22,859 nucleotides of DNA from a virus. Positions 7,938 to 16,082 of this stretch are shown here, in pieces. The DNA is taken from positions 1-22,859 of IMG/VR virus record IMGVR_UViG_3300037189_002259; one strand, 5' to 3'. Position numbers and translations under genes: made by a program. The notes under the pieces were generated by a model. It had not been told where the DNA came from and did no database searches. It saw only the letters and a program-made list of their open reading frames with translations. How positions within the stretch are numbered: the stretch's first letter is position 1; every line of letters begins with the position of its first letter.

Positions 7938-8369
7938 TTATGAAGTTGCTTTGGTAAGTGTTCCACCAGTGAAACTCAATGTGGTCATCACTAATTCACC
8001 AACGCCACCTGCCACAGGTGTGTGGCTGGCAAGGAATGTACCTGTCAGCGTGTAGATAGGGTTTGTTGTTGATGTGATTGCAGATGTTGGTTTGACAGTC
8101 ACTGTGGTTGTTGTACCTACCAACGGATAAATCAACGCTTCCACGCTTGTTGAAGGTGAACCAGCAGGAATAGTTGTGGCAAAGTCTTGCATCAAAGCAA
8201 CTTCAAGTGAGTTGTTCTGCAAGCCACCAGCAAACTTGTGTCCTGTATCACCAAATGCTGTCACTTCAATTGAATCAACTTCATAGTTCAAAGTGACGCT
8301 ATTTGCCTTGCTTGTCACAGCAATAGCGTTGATGGTGATTACTGCATCTGTAAGTGCGAGAACAGCCAT
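7938..8369 (-). CDS. Major tail protein, second tandem copy
   Basis: A 143-aa Thr/Val/Gly-rich beta protein. It is about 75% identical (101 of 135 aligned positions by hand) to the product of the preceding gene, with one extra 8-residue segment (IPAGSPST) near residue 67. Shared blocks include MAVLALTDA, GGLQNNS, IYPLVGTTTTV and the ending GGVGELxMTTLSFTGGT. The fold pattern and position just before gpG fit the tail-tube (major tail protein) role. The pair is a recent tandem duplication; which copy builds the tube, or whether both do, cannot be read from the sequence. The ATG follows the first copy's TAG by two bases. Confidence 0.8.
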   Translation of the reverse strand: MAVLALTDAVITINAIAVTSKANSVTLNYEVDSIEVTAFGDTGHKFAGGLQNNSLEVALMQDFATTIPAGSPSTSVEALIYPLVGTTTTVTVKPTSAITSTTNPIYTLTGTFLASHTPVAGGVGELVMTTLSFTGGTLTKATS

Positions 8370-8371
8370 GA

Positions 8372-8785
8372 CTATGCAACAGCCTTAGCAATGGTTCCAC
8401 CAGTGAAACTCAATGTGGTCATAGCCAATTCACCAACACCACCAGCAACAGGTGTGTGAGAAGCCAAGAAAGTTCCTGTGATTGTGTATGAAGGATTTGT
8501 TGCGCCAACAGAAGCAGATGTTGGTTTGATAACAACAGTGGTAGTGGTTCCTACCAACGGATAGATGGTTGCTTCTGTTTGCGATGCTGCATAGTCCTGC
8601 ATCAAAGCAATCTCAATGCTGTTGTTCTGCAAGCCACCAATGAACACATGACCACCAGAACCAAACGCTGTTGCTTCTACTGAATCAATCTCATAGTTGA
8701 CTGTGACGCTGTTTGCCTTGCTGCTCAACGCAACGCTATTGATTGTGATGCTGGCATCTGTAAGTGCTAATACAGCCATGTTCAT
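8372..8785 (-). CDS. Major tail protein, first tandem copy
   Basis: A 137-aa (or 135-aa) beta-rich protein, paralogous to the next gene. The frame can start at the ATG at 8785, which forms an ATGA overlap with the preceding stop, or at the ATG at 8779. The second gives MAVLALTDA, exactly the start of the tandem copy, so it may be the ancestral start. The ending shared with the second copy is nearly invariant, whereas residues 10-48 and the 8-residue indel region differ most. The major tail (tube) role is inferred from position between the terminator-like gene and gpG, and from size and composition. Confidence 0.8.
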   Translation of the reverse strand: MNMAVLALTDASITINSVALSSKANSVTVNYEIDSVEATAFGSGGHVFIGGLQNNSIEIALMQDYAASQTEATIYPLVGTTTTVVIKPTSASVGATNPSYTITGTFLASHTPVAGGVGELAMTTLSFTGGTIAKAVA

Positions 8786-8949
8786 TCACCTTCCGTGTTT
8801 GTGTTTTTCTGTGGCTTTGAAGAAACAGGTTCAAGATGTCCACCTTCAAGCAACGCTTGCAAGTTTACATCTTCAAGTTCTGCTTCTGTGACAATGCTTC
8901 CTTGATTACCAAGTGTGCAGTTGTCGCTGATTACTTTGAATGATGCCAT
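8782..8949 (-). CDS. 55-aa hypothetical protein upstream of the tail tube genes
   Basis: Starts at ATG 8949..8947 behind a good ribosome site (AGAAGGG); the longer frame to 9012 would overlap the previous gene. The product is acidic: MASFKVISDNCTLG, then EAELEDVNLQALLEGGHLEP, and a polar KPQKNTNTEGE tail. Small acidic proteins of this kind commonly precede major tail genes in phages with this gene order, but I know no function. The stop overlaps the next ATG by four bases. Confidence 0.65.
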   Translation of the reverse strand: MASFKVISDNCTLGNQGSIVTEAELEDVNLQALLEGGHLEPVSSKPQKNTNTEGE

Positions 8950-8956
8950 TGTTGTT

Positions 8957-9373
8957 CTACCCTTCTGCGTAGATTGTGAGACTGAAAGATACTTGCATGT
9001 ATTCTGCATCATCTTGTTCTAGTGCGCTGATGTTTGCAGATGTTGCAACAACCAAATCTGAACACGCACCACCAAGTGTGCGGTTACCTTCAAGCGCAGC
9101 CCTGATTGATGTTGCACCAGTAGGTGACAAGAAGCCATCAAGGTTGGTGACTGCTACACGGTCAACCCATCTACCAACGATGACATACACAGACCAGTCA
9201 AACTGTGTGACAGCGTTACCCATACCCATTGTCTGATGATAAGTCACGCCATTCAACACAGGATATGCAAAGGGTGGGTTCAACTGTTCAGGCTGGTATG
9301 AGTACGCACGCAAACCACTGATGGTTGCTAGGCGTGTTTTCAACCCATCAGCGATAGAAGCAACTGAAGCCAT
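8957..9373 (-). CDS. Tail terminator candidate
   Basis: A 138-aa protein that starts in a TGATG overlap with the connector gene and lies directly before the tail-tube genes. The N-terminal helix (SVASIADGLKTRLATI), then YPEQLNPPFAYPVLNG-like strands and a mid-protein WSVYVIVGRWVDRV strand, followed by ALEGNRTLGG, resemble the phage tail terminator or tail-completion family. That family caps the tail tube and joins it to the head. The assignment rests mainly on position and the alpha/beta pattern. Confidence 0.65.
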   Translation of the reverse strand: MASVASIADGLKTRLATISGLRAYSYQPEQLNPPFAYPVLNGVTYHQTMGMGNAVTQFDWSVYVIVGRWVDRVAVTNLDGFLSPTGATSIRAALEGNRTLGGACSDLVVATSANISALEQDDAEYMQVSFSLTIYAEG

Positions 9374-9981
9374 CAGACAGTTCCTGCACCAGCAGTAGGA
9401 AGAACAAACTGTTGCAACAAGTCACGCACATCAGGGTCAACAGCGCGCACCTGAATAGCCATATCAGCGAAACCAACAACACCTAGTGCTGCGTTCAATC
9501 GTGCGAACTGGCGCATAGAAAGCAAGATGCAAGCCTGTTCAACATCAGAAGGTATTGCGTTCCAGCCCCACTGCGCTGTGACCTGCACCAATGGCTTGTC
9601 ATACGCAATAGGGAATGAATAGCCATTGATAGCCACAATGCGTCTGTATGGCTTTCCTGTGATGGCTGTGTTCAAAGGTTCTAACTGGTACTGCTGTCCC
9701 TGTGTCCATGTGGTTGCATAAGTGCCATCAGCGTTGCTGTCAATCTTGACAGTGACACTGCTGCTGGCAATGTCGTTCAACACGCCACATTCATAGATTG
9801 TTGCAGGATAGACCTGAATAGCAGTCTGATTTGTTTTGTAGAACCACCGATTGCAGTACCCATCAATTCTGCGTGACGCAGATTGAATAGCAGATTCAAT
9901 CAAAGTGTCATCAGCGTTATCAGTCAAACGCAGTGCTGCTTTCACCTGTGCAAGTGTGCAGTATCCATTGGTGATAGCCAT
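9373..9981 (-). CDS. Head-tail connector (gp6-like adaptor)
   Basis: A 202-aa protein. The N-terminus (GYCTLAQVKAALRLTDNADD, then IESAIQSASRRIDGYCNRWF) is the classic helical start of the HK97 gp6-like head-tail adaptor. Such proteins begin with a Y/T-LA-VK..LR segment and an ID.YC..R/W helix. A central beta region and C-terminal helices (SDVEQACILLSMRQFARLN) follow. In the family a ring of these subunits attaches beneath the portal. The location between the capsid and tail genes agrees. Confidence 0.85.
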   Translation of the reverse strand: MAITNGYCTLAQVKAALRLTDNADDTLIESAIQSASRRIDGYCNRWFYKTNQTAIQVYPATIYECGVLNDIASSSVTVKIDSNADGTYATTWTQGQQYQLEPLNTAITGKPYRRIVAINGYSFPIAYDKPLVQVTAQWGWNAIPSDVEQACILLSMRQFARLNAALGVVGFADMAIQVRAVDPDVRDLLQQFVLPTAGAGTV

Positions 9982-9983
9982 TG

Positions 9984-10187
9984 CTAGTCAGTTGCACGCT
10001 TTCTGGTAGCAGGCTTTGCTGCGCGCTCAACGACAGGTTCAGCAGTGGCAGTCTCAACAGGTGCGCTGGTCTTTGTGTAGCCAGCATGACGCAAGGCTTC
10101 ATCAACTGCTTTGATGCGTTCAGGAAGATTCCTGCGCACATATCCTTCACGCTCAATCAGCAGTGCTTCAATAAGTTTTGTGTCCAT
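9984..10187 (-). CDS. Small basic protein between capsid and connector
   Basis: A 67-aa protein whose start I place at ATG 10187..10185 (MDTKLIEALL) with GAAAG upstream. A longer frame to 10232 would run into the hairpin behind the capsid gene. The first half is an amphipathic helix (IEREGYVRRNLPERIKAVDEAL), and the second half is Ala/Thr/Glu then basic (KPATRKRATD). Similar short proteins (EREGYVRRG..R..AVD pattern) often follow capsid genes in actinobacteriophages. The function is unknown. Confidence 0.7.
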   Translation of the reverse strand: MDTKLIEALLIEREGYVRRNLPERIKAVDEALRHAGYTKTSAPVETATAEPVVERAAKPATRKRATD

Positions 10188-10205
10188 GATTGCTTTCAAG
10201 TGTTG

Positions 10206-10245
10206 TGGTGCTGGCTGTCTGTGTCCCGACAAACAGCCAGCACCA
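10206..10245 (-). terminator. Strong hairpin after the major capsid gene
   Basis: Inverted repeat with 13-bp perfect arms (10206-10218 and 10233-10245, TGGTGCTGGCTGT and its complement) and a 14-base loop, 27 bases after the capsid stop. A smaller stem (CACCAA/TTGGTG, roughly 10242-10260) overlaps it, so the two could exclude each other. There is no U-run afterwards, so partial termination, mRNA 3'-end protection or attenuation are all possible. It falls where capsid output would be uncoupled from downstream genes. Confidence 0.55.
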
Positions 10246-10271
10246 ACAAACTATTGGTGAACCTTCAGTGA

Positions 10272-11576
10272 TTAGAAGGTTGGGGTCACAAGCGCAGTGC
10301 CTGTTACCTTTGCCCATGCATTTGGGTAGCGGTTTGCCGTGTATGCGCTGTAGCCATAGACAACTGCAAGAATGTCAAGTTCTGCTGCTTTTGGCTGGTC
10401 AAAGCGCAGGTACATTGGCGCACCATCGCCATCTTCCCAAAGATGCAATTCATTGGTGTCACCAATGTAGATTGCGTCTTGGTTTGTTCCTGCACCTTGG
10501 TTGGTAGCAACATTGGCATCTGTAACCACAGGAAGTCCTGCGATTGCATAACCACTGTTTGCATAGCGAACCACGCCACCATCGCCAACTGCAAGTGCGT
10601 TCATTGGTGATTGTGGAACTGGTACTGCCAATGGGCGGTTGGTGGTGTCAAGTGCTGCAAGAATCCAAGCCAATCGGCGTGGGTGCATGACAATCACATT
10701 TGGGTTGCCGTAGTAGGTGGTTTGAACCTTCTGGATTGCGTCAAGCAGTTTGGGGTACAACTCAGCAACTGTTGGTGATGCGTCTGTTGCAGTTACGGAC
10801 TGACCAGCAGATGCTTCAATTTCAGCAACAACTTGTGCGTCAAGTGTGGTGTGGTATGAACGGATAAGGTCATTCATTACCAACGCATCAACACCTGTGC
10901 CACGCTCTAGAGCCTGACGGGAAACTGTCTGCTGACCAGCAACAGTGACAACGCTGATGTCCAACTTGGTGTCGTCCATGTTGGTTTCAGAAACAGCAGC
11001 ACCTTCAGACTGAACAGCAGTGCTTGAACCTGTGGTCACCTTGCTGATGCTGATGGTCAAGCCAGCAGCAGGCAGTGCGTGCTTGCGTGCGACATCTGCA
11101 ACAGGTCGTCCTGCGCGCGCCAATGGTGCAGCAAGTTCAGTCAAGAACTGTGGAACAATCAAGCCAGCAAAGTTTGCTGAAGTGACATCACGGCGTTCAA
11201 CTTTTTCTTCATTCATGTGGCGTGCAAGACGCTCTTTGGCTACATAGTCGCCATTGAACTGTGCAGCAAATGCGTCAGCCAAGAACGACACACTGCGGTT
11301 TTCACGGCTGTATGTGCGTGGCTCAGACTTGACAACAGCAGGTGAAGCAAGACCAGCATTGGCACGCATCTCTGCTGCTTTTGCGTTGCGTGCTTCAAGT
11401 TCCTTGTGCTGTTCAATCTGTGCATCAAGTTCTTGTGCGGAACGGAGAGCAACGCCGATTTGGTCATTCTCTTCTGTGGTCAGGTCACGCACTTCTGCTT
11501 CTGCTGCATCAACGATGCCTTGTGCAGTTGCAAGATGTGCGTCACGCTTTTCAATCAACTTTTCTGAAAGTGCCAT
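10272..11576 (-). CDS. Major capsid protein, HK97 fold
   Basis: A 434-aa protein encoded right after the prohead protease. Residues 1 to about 100 are a charged, coiled-coil delta (scaffold) domain (for example AQELDAQIEQHKELEARNAKAAEMRA). It would be removed by the protease, probably before or around the FLADAF segment. The rest matches the HK97 capsid family: SANFAGLIVPQF, KVTTGSSTAVQSEGAAVSE (the P-domain/E-loop region), then NVIVMHPRRLAWIL, GLPVVTDANV and YIGDTNELHLWEDG. It builds the icosahedral shell. A GGAAG ribosome site precedes the ATG. Confidence 0.95.
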   Translation of the reverse strand: MALSEKLIEKRDAHLATAQGIVDAAEAEVRDLTTEENDQIGVALRSAQELDAQIEQHKELEARNAKAAEMRANAGLASPAVVKSEPRTYSRENRSVSFLADAFAAQFNGDYVAKERLARHMNEEKVERRDVTSANFAGLIVPQFLTELAAPLARAGRPVADVARKHALPAAGLTISISKVTTGSSTAVQSEGAAVSETNMDDTKLDISVVTVAGQQTVSRQALERGTGVDALVMNDLIRSYHTTLDAQVVAEIEASAGQSVTATDASPTVAELYPKLLDAIQKVQTTYYGNPNVIVMHPRRLAWILAALDTTNRPLAVPVPQSPMNALAVGDGGVVRYANSGYAIAGLPVVTDANVATNQGAGTNQDAIYIGDTNELHLWEDGDGAPMYLRFDQPKAAELDILAVVYGYSAYTANRYPNAWAKVTGTALVTPTF

Positions 11577-11638
11577 TGTGGGCTTCCAATCTTGTAGTGG
11601 GGTTTGTTGTTTGTGTTGAGTGTCGCACTGGCGTGTGG

Positions 11639-13012
11639 CTAGTTGACGGCTCTTGCCATCGCTATTGCAATTTGTGCTTTGCGTAGCGATGTTGGTGCAA
11701 CGGTAGCAACTGTTGTATCAGTTGAATTGCTGTTGCGAATCTCTGCGCTGGTTTCTTCATAGGCAGGATAGGTCACGATAGACACATCATGCAGTTTGAC
11801 TTCTCGCAGTTCACGCACTGTGCGGTCTTTGTTCCACGCATCTTTGATTGTTTCAAAGGCAAAAGACATTTGTGAAACATCGCCACGCATCAACGCGCTG
11901 CGCATCTTCACTGCGTCAGGGTTGTTGGGGTCTAGGCGTGCTTCCATGTATAAGCCTTTTTCATCTTCACGCAGTTTCAGTGTTCCTGACTTGGTGCGCG
12001 CCAATGGCACACCTGTGTGGTCAATAAGCAAACGCACATCAGCACCATCTTTGATGGTCTTACGGAATGCACCACGCTTCACATACTCTGTCCAAGGCAA
12101 AGGTTCTGAAGGTGAATCAAACACTGCTGCGTATCCAGATACAGTCCAGCCATCTTCACTGTCATCAAGCGCACGCAGTTCTAGGTTGGTGTATGCAATC
12201 TGCTTGCGTTGTTCACCACTTGTTATCACCCATCTGTTCTCGCGTACAGGTGATGCGTGGCGTTCTTCTTCAAGTTCAGCATCAAGTTGGTCAATGATTC
12301 CTTGCGCGTAGTCCATAGTTCTTTGTGCTTCTTCCTTTGTAGAACCACTGCCCCACAGAAGATGAGCCACCACACCTGCTGTGATTTCACCATCTGCTGC
12401 TTCTAAGTCCACCATATGTCGTGCTATCCAAGGTGCAATCTTGCGCCACTTCTCAGGGGTCACTTCACCTGATGCCATCTTGCGCGCATCTTCAACTGTC
12501 TGTGGTTGTAGCCCATCACCAGACAATCCTTCTTCGTGGTATGCAAGACCACGCTTGGCATTGTCACGCATGAACTGTGGTGGTGATAGGTCAATCTGTC
12601 GTTGTTCTCTTGAATCCATTTCAACTTCAAGTTCATCTTCATCTTCAGATTCACCCATAGGTTCAATTGATACTTCACCAATCTTTTCAGTGATTTCATC
12701 AAGAATGCTTTTCACTGCTTCATACGCACGCCTTAGTGCGTCAACTTCCATTGAAGGGTCAGCCTGATTCATTTCATACTGTTCATTCAAATCTTCATCA
12801 GTAATCAATTCAGCATTGGTCAACAAAGCGCGTGTTGCCCAATCACCCATTGGTTCAAGTTCTTCAGACAATGACACAGCAATCATCTGGTCAATTGCGT
12901 CTTGCTTTGTTTGATGACAACCAATGGTTTCAGGGGTGCTGTCAGGTGTATCAGCCTTGATGGTTGCCCACCCTGCGCAGTCATTCATTTGGTCACTGAT
13001 GTAGTAAGGCAT
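11639..13012 (-). CDS. HK97-family prohead protease with long N-terminal extension
   Basis: A 457-aa protein. I start at ATG 13012 (MPYYISDQ), preceded by AGGA six bases upstream, rather than at the TTG two codons earlier. The protease domain is C-terminal (about 285-430): LRALDDSEDGWTVSGYAAVF, LLIDHTGVPLART with H332, and DVSQMSFAFE with S383. These are the His and Ser of the HK97-type (S78/U35) maturation proteases. Before it lie an N-terminal YISDQMNDCAGWATI unit, an acidic zone (about 115-145) and a helical domain (about 150-255: AKRGLAYHEEGLSGDGLQ, then WIARHMVDL and HLLWGSG). Usual family members are near 200 aa, so this one carries at least two extra domains. Confidence 0.88.
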   Translation of the reverse strand: MPYYISDQMNDCAGWATIKADTPDSTPETIGCHQTKQDAIDQMIAVSLSEELEPMGDWATRALLTNAELITDEDLNEQYEMNQADPSMEVDALRRAYEAVKSILDEITEKIGEVSIEPMGESEDEDELEVEMDSREQRQIDLSPPQFMRDNAKRGLAYHEEGLSGDGLQPQTVEDARKMASGEVTPEKWRKIAPWIARHMVDLEAADGEITAGVVAHLLWGSGSTKEEAQRTMDYAQGIIDQLDAELEEERHASPVRENRWVITSGEQRKQIAYTNLELRALDDSEDGWTVSGYAAVFDSPSEPLPWTEYVKRGAFRKTIKDGADVRLLIDHTGVPLARTKSGTLKLREDEKGLYMEARLDPNNPDAVKMRSALMRGDVSQMSFAFETIKDAWNKDRTVRELREVKLHDVSIVTYPAYEETSAEIRNSNSTDTTVATVAPTSLRKAQIAIAMARAVN

Positions 13013-13014
13013 TC

Positions 13015-13275
13015 TCAATCCTGACTTGGTGTAAGCACACGCACTTCTTCAGTACCTGTGGCAGTGATTGCATACAGTTCTTCATTTGCTGGAAGGAACA
13101 TTTCTAATGGCACAGCATTCTTTTCTGTCAACATTCCATTTGCGGAAGTGACATCAGCACCACCTATATAGACAACGCCAGCACCAACAGCGTGCAGATA
13201 GACAGTTCTGTTGATGTTGTCTGATGCAACAATCTTCACTCTTGTTGTGGACACTGAATAGGCTTGTGATTTCAT
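13015..13275 (-). CDS. Small beta-rich head protein (decoration-like)
   Basis: An 86-aa protein between the portal and protease genes. Its ATG overlaps the portal stop (ATGA). The pattern TVYLHAVGAGVVYIGGADVT, then LEMFLPANEELYAITATGTEEVRVL, predicts a compact beta barrel. I recognise it as a frequent small phage protein with VYIGG.DVT and LYAI motifs. Roles proposed for such proteins include capsid decoration or a head-associated fibre; neither is shown here. Confidence 0.65.
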   Translation of the reverse strand: MKSQAYSVSTTRVKIVASDNINRTVYLHAVGAGVVYIGGADVTSANGMLTEKNAVPLEMFLPANEELYAITATGTEEVRVLTPSQD

Positions 13276-14483
13276 TCTTCCACCAAACTATCTACGCCCA
13301 ATGTGGGCAAATCGCCACCTTCAACACCAGCAACAGGTGCGCCAGCAATACCAAGAATGAACTGGTCACCACCTGTGTATGGTTCTCTGCCTTCAATCTG
13401 GCGTGCTTCATTAGGTGTCAAAGTGCCAGACATAATCATTGTTTGTTGTGCGCGCACTCTTGTCAGTTGGTCTGCTCTTGCAAACTCATTCACATCAAAG
13501 CGCACATACTGTGGTCTTGGTAGCAAGTCAGAAATCAAATCTTCAAGACGCTTGCACCAAGGAAGCAAAGTGTGTCGCAGGAAGTTGATACCTGCTGATT
13601 CAATGTTCTGATAGGTCTGGTTGTCTCCACCTGTGCCATTTATCATGTGTAGTGGGATTCTGTATGCGCGCGAGATATCGCGCACGATTGCTTCACGGTA
13701 GTTGATTGTGTCCATGTCTGAAGCAGACACTGTGACGCTGCGCCACTTCAAGCCACCTGTCAACACTGCTGGCTTGCGGTTCTTGTAGAGCGTGTCCACC
13801 CATGTCTGACGCAACACTTCTGCTGATTCAGCAGACAAGTTTGAATCAGTTTCAAGCACTGAAGATGGTGTTGCACCATCGCCATAGAACTGCGCCAAGA
13901 AACGGTCAATGGCAATGTTTGTGCCGATTGCCTGACGCAGTGAATCAATGGGAGACAATCCACGCACCTGATTAGGGAAACGCAACCAATCAACTTGCTT
14001 CAATGTTTCACTGGTGAACACTTCATTGCTGCCAGTAATCATGTAGGTGCGCTCACCATAGGTGCTGCTGTTCGTGTCCATATCTATCTTGATGGTCACT
14101 CTGTCAGGGTGAATGTTGCGCAGTTCTACAACCTGCCCACCTTCACGGGGCGCATACACAAAGCAAGTTCCATGCACAGCAAGTGTTGCAATGAACTGAT
14201 GCACAAAGTCAAACATTGATTGTTCTGCGTTAGGTCTTACCAACACCAATGGCTTAGGCAATCTTTCATACCTGTTGCCAACTTCACGGTATAAGTCAAG
14301 TGGCATCATTGCTACGGAATCAGCAAGCAATGTCACAGCAGCCATGATTGTTGTTGATGTGAATGCACTGTTCTGGTCAACGATTTCACCAGCAGAAGAC
14401 GCATACGCTGGTCTAGCAGTCAGCCCTGTTGGGTCAATCGTGGGTGGCAACGCACGCACTTCTTGCCTTCTGAAAAGGCTCAT
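13272..14483 (-). CDS. Portal protein, HK97 family
   Basis: A 403-aa protein. Markers of the HK97-type portal include the early wing helix (SAFTSTTIMAAVTLLADSVA), PLDLYREVG, MFDFVHQFIATLAVHGTCFV, IHPDRVTI and GLSPIDSLRQAI. The stem and crown region has DISRAYRIPLHMING followed by LLPWCKRLEDLI, and a C-terminal NEARQIEGREPYTGGDQF. A dodecamer of this protein forms the DNA channel and docks the terminase. The start overlaps the preceding membrane protein gene by four bases (ATGA). Confidence 0.95.
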   Translation of the reverse strand: MSLFRRQEVRALPPTIDPTGLTARPAYASSAGEIVDQNSAFTSTTIMAAVTLLADSVAMMPLDLYREVGNRYERLPKPLVLVRPNAEQSMFDFVHQFIATLAVHGTCFVYAPREGGQVVELRNIHPDRVTIKIDMDTNSSTYGERTYMITGSNEVFTSETLKQVDWLRFPNQVRGLSPIDSLRQAIGTNIAIDRFLAQFYGDGATPSSVLETDSNLSAESAEVLRQTWVDTLYKNRKPAVLTGGLKWRSVTVSASDMDTINYREAIVRDISRAYRIPLHMINGTGGDNQTYQNIESAGINFLRHTLLPWCKRLEDLISDLLPRPQYVRFDVNEFARADQLTRVRAQQTMIMSGTLTPNEARQIEGREPYTGGDQFILGIAGAPVAGVEGGDLPTLGVDSLVEE

Positions 14484-14608
14484 GCGTTCGCTTCAATCAT
14501 CGCAACAACAGCAGCACCAGTGACTATCAATCCACTAGGAACATGAATCATAAATACACCTGCGCAAGCAATAACAACACCAATGGCTTCAGCAATAATC
14601 AGTCTCAT
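14480..14608 (-). CDS. 42-aa membrane protein between terminase and portal
   Basis: A short frame missed by length cut-offs. The ATG at 14608 lies just after the terminase stop and the TGA overlaps the portal ATG by four bases, which strongly supports translation. It is almost wholly hydrophobic: IIAEAIGVVIACAGVFMI, a short HVPSG turn, then LIVTGAAVVAMI, so one or two membrane passes. Function unknown; a membrane protein here is an oddity within a head-assembly operon. Codon choice follows the window's site avoidance (GAA GCC, never A before GCT). Confidence 0.65.
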   Translation of the reverse strand: MRLIIAEAIGVVIACAGVFMIHVPSGLIVTGAAVVAMIEANA

Positions 14609-14612
14609 GGCA

Positions 14613-16082
14613 TCACCATACAGATGCAATCATAGGTGTTGGCGTACCACTATTGCGTCTAGTTGCTCTATCTATCGCCATGCACATTGCAATGCACGCG
14701 TCAATCTTCCTGCGTGACTTACCTTTGGACAATCGCCAGCCTTGCTCAGTCATACGCTGTGCAGCAGACAGCACTTGGTCAGTGAACATTGGTGAACCAT
14801 CGTGCGCAACCTTCTTTCCCACAATCAGTTCATAGGTTGTTCCGCAAGCAGGAATCATGCGCTGTGATGACTGTGGAAACTCAACCATTGGAAGCCCATC
14901 ATCATAGAGTGCTTCCGCACTGCGCTGGAAGAACGCAGGGTCATACGCAAACTCTTGAATGTTCAATTCATCGTGCAGTGAACGCAAGTGCTGTTCAATG
15001 GCTTGAATGTCAATGCCGTTCATGTCGGGGTGGAATATCTTTGCTTGCACTGCAATCTTTCCGTCATCGTGTGGTTGTGCAACAACAATGCCGATGCTGT
15101 CGTGTTTCAACGCCATGTCAATACCCACCCACGCAGGGTCATAGGCATTGATGATTGCTGCGTCAGGGTTGTTGCAGTTCTCCCATGCGCCAGCAGGCAG
15201 CCACGATTCCTGCGCACGCACCCACTGGTTCAATCTGAACCTGCGCACAGATGCTTCTGATGATTGCTGTGCAGACACTTTCAAGTCATCAGCATCAAGC
15301 AAACCCAACACCAGATTGGGGTTTGATTTCTTCCATTGCTTTTCATCATTGATGTCACAATCACGGTCTGATTCCCACCACCAGAAACCCCAATAAGGGT
15401 CAACTACTTCACCTGCTGCAACTTGCTTGCCGTACTGGTACAACCTGCCACACAGACTTTCTAAGTCATAGCCAGCAGTAGTGATAGCAACCACTAATGG
15501 GTCAAGACGCGCGCCAGAACCCATAGTCAATGCGTCATACAAATCATCATTGCGTTGCACATGAAGTTCATCAAAGATGACCAGCGATGGGTTCAAGCCT
15601 TGCGCAAGTTTTCCGTCAGCAGATAACACACGGTAGATAGCGTTTGTTGATGGCACTTCTATTGCGTCACGGTACACCTTGCATTCAGCAGATAGCGCAG
15701 GTGATTGCTGTATCTGATGCTTGGCTTCTTCAAACACGATGCGTGCCTGTTGTCTGTCACCTGCTGCTGAATAAACTTCTGCACCTGCTTCACCAGCAAA
15801 CAAACCATAGAGCGCAAGCGCAGAACCCAACAGTGACTTGCCTTGCTTGCGTGGCAACCCAATCAACGCACGCTTGTAGCGCAACCTGCCACTGTCATTG
15901 CGTTCAAGCATTTCACGCAACAACCACTTCTGCCAATCAGTGAACACCAAAGGCTGATGCGCTTTCACACCTTTGGTCAAACGCAAGAAGTGTTCAGCAA
16001 AATCAATCACATCATCACCATCAGTTGTGCTGTTCTGTGATGGTGTGTAGAACGCAGGCTGCCACAACTGCTTAGGCTTCAT
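14613..16082 (-). CDS. Terminase large subunit
   Basis: A 489-aa protein from ATG 16082 (MKPKQLWQPAF), overlapping the small subunit stop by 11 bases. The ATPase part has a Terminase_1-type Walker A (GLPRKQGKS, residues 75-83) and Walker B (LVIFDE, 167-172). The C-terminal RNase-H-like nuclease shows WVGIDMALKHDS, the first acidic site, and KIDACIAMCMAIDRA, the last acidic site. The enzyme drives DNA into the prohead and cuts the concatemer. An HNH gene lies just upstream of the small subunit. In HK97-like phages such pairs occur with cohesive-end packaging. Confidence 0.95.
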   Translation of the reverse strand: MKPKQLWQPAFYTPSQNSTTDGDDVIDFAEHFLRLTKGVKAHQPLVFTDWQKWLLREMLERNDSGRLRYKRALIGLPRKQGKSLLGSALALYGLFAGEAGAEVYSAAGDRQQARIVFEEAKHQIQQSPALSAECKVYRDAIEVPSTNAIYRVLSADGKLAQGLNPSLVIFDELHVQRNDDLYDALTMGSGARLDPLVVAITTAGYDLESLCGRLYQYGKQVAAGEVVDPYWGFWWWESDRDCDINDEKQWKKSNPNLVLGLLDADDLKVSAQQSSEASVRRFRLNQWVRAQESWLPAGAWENCNNPDAAIINAYDPAWVGIDMALKHDSIGIVVAQPHDDGKIAVQAKIFHPDMNGIDIQAIEQHLRSLHDELNIQEFAYDPAFFQRSAEALYDDGLPMVEFPQSSQRMIPACGTTYELIVGKKVAHDGSPMFTDQVLSAAQRMTEQGWRLSKGKSRRKIDACIAMCMAIDRATRRNSGTPTPMIASVW

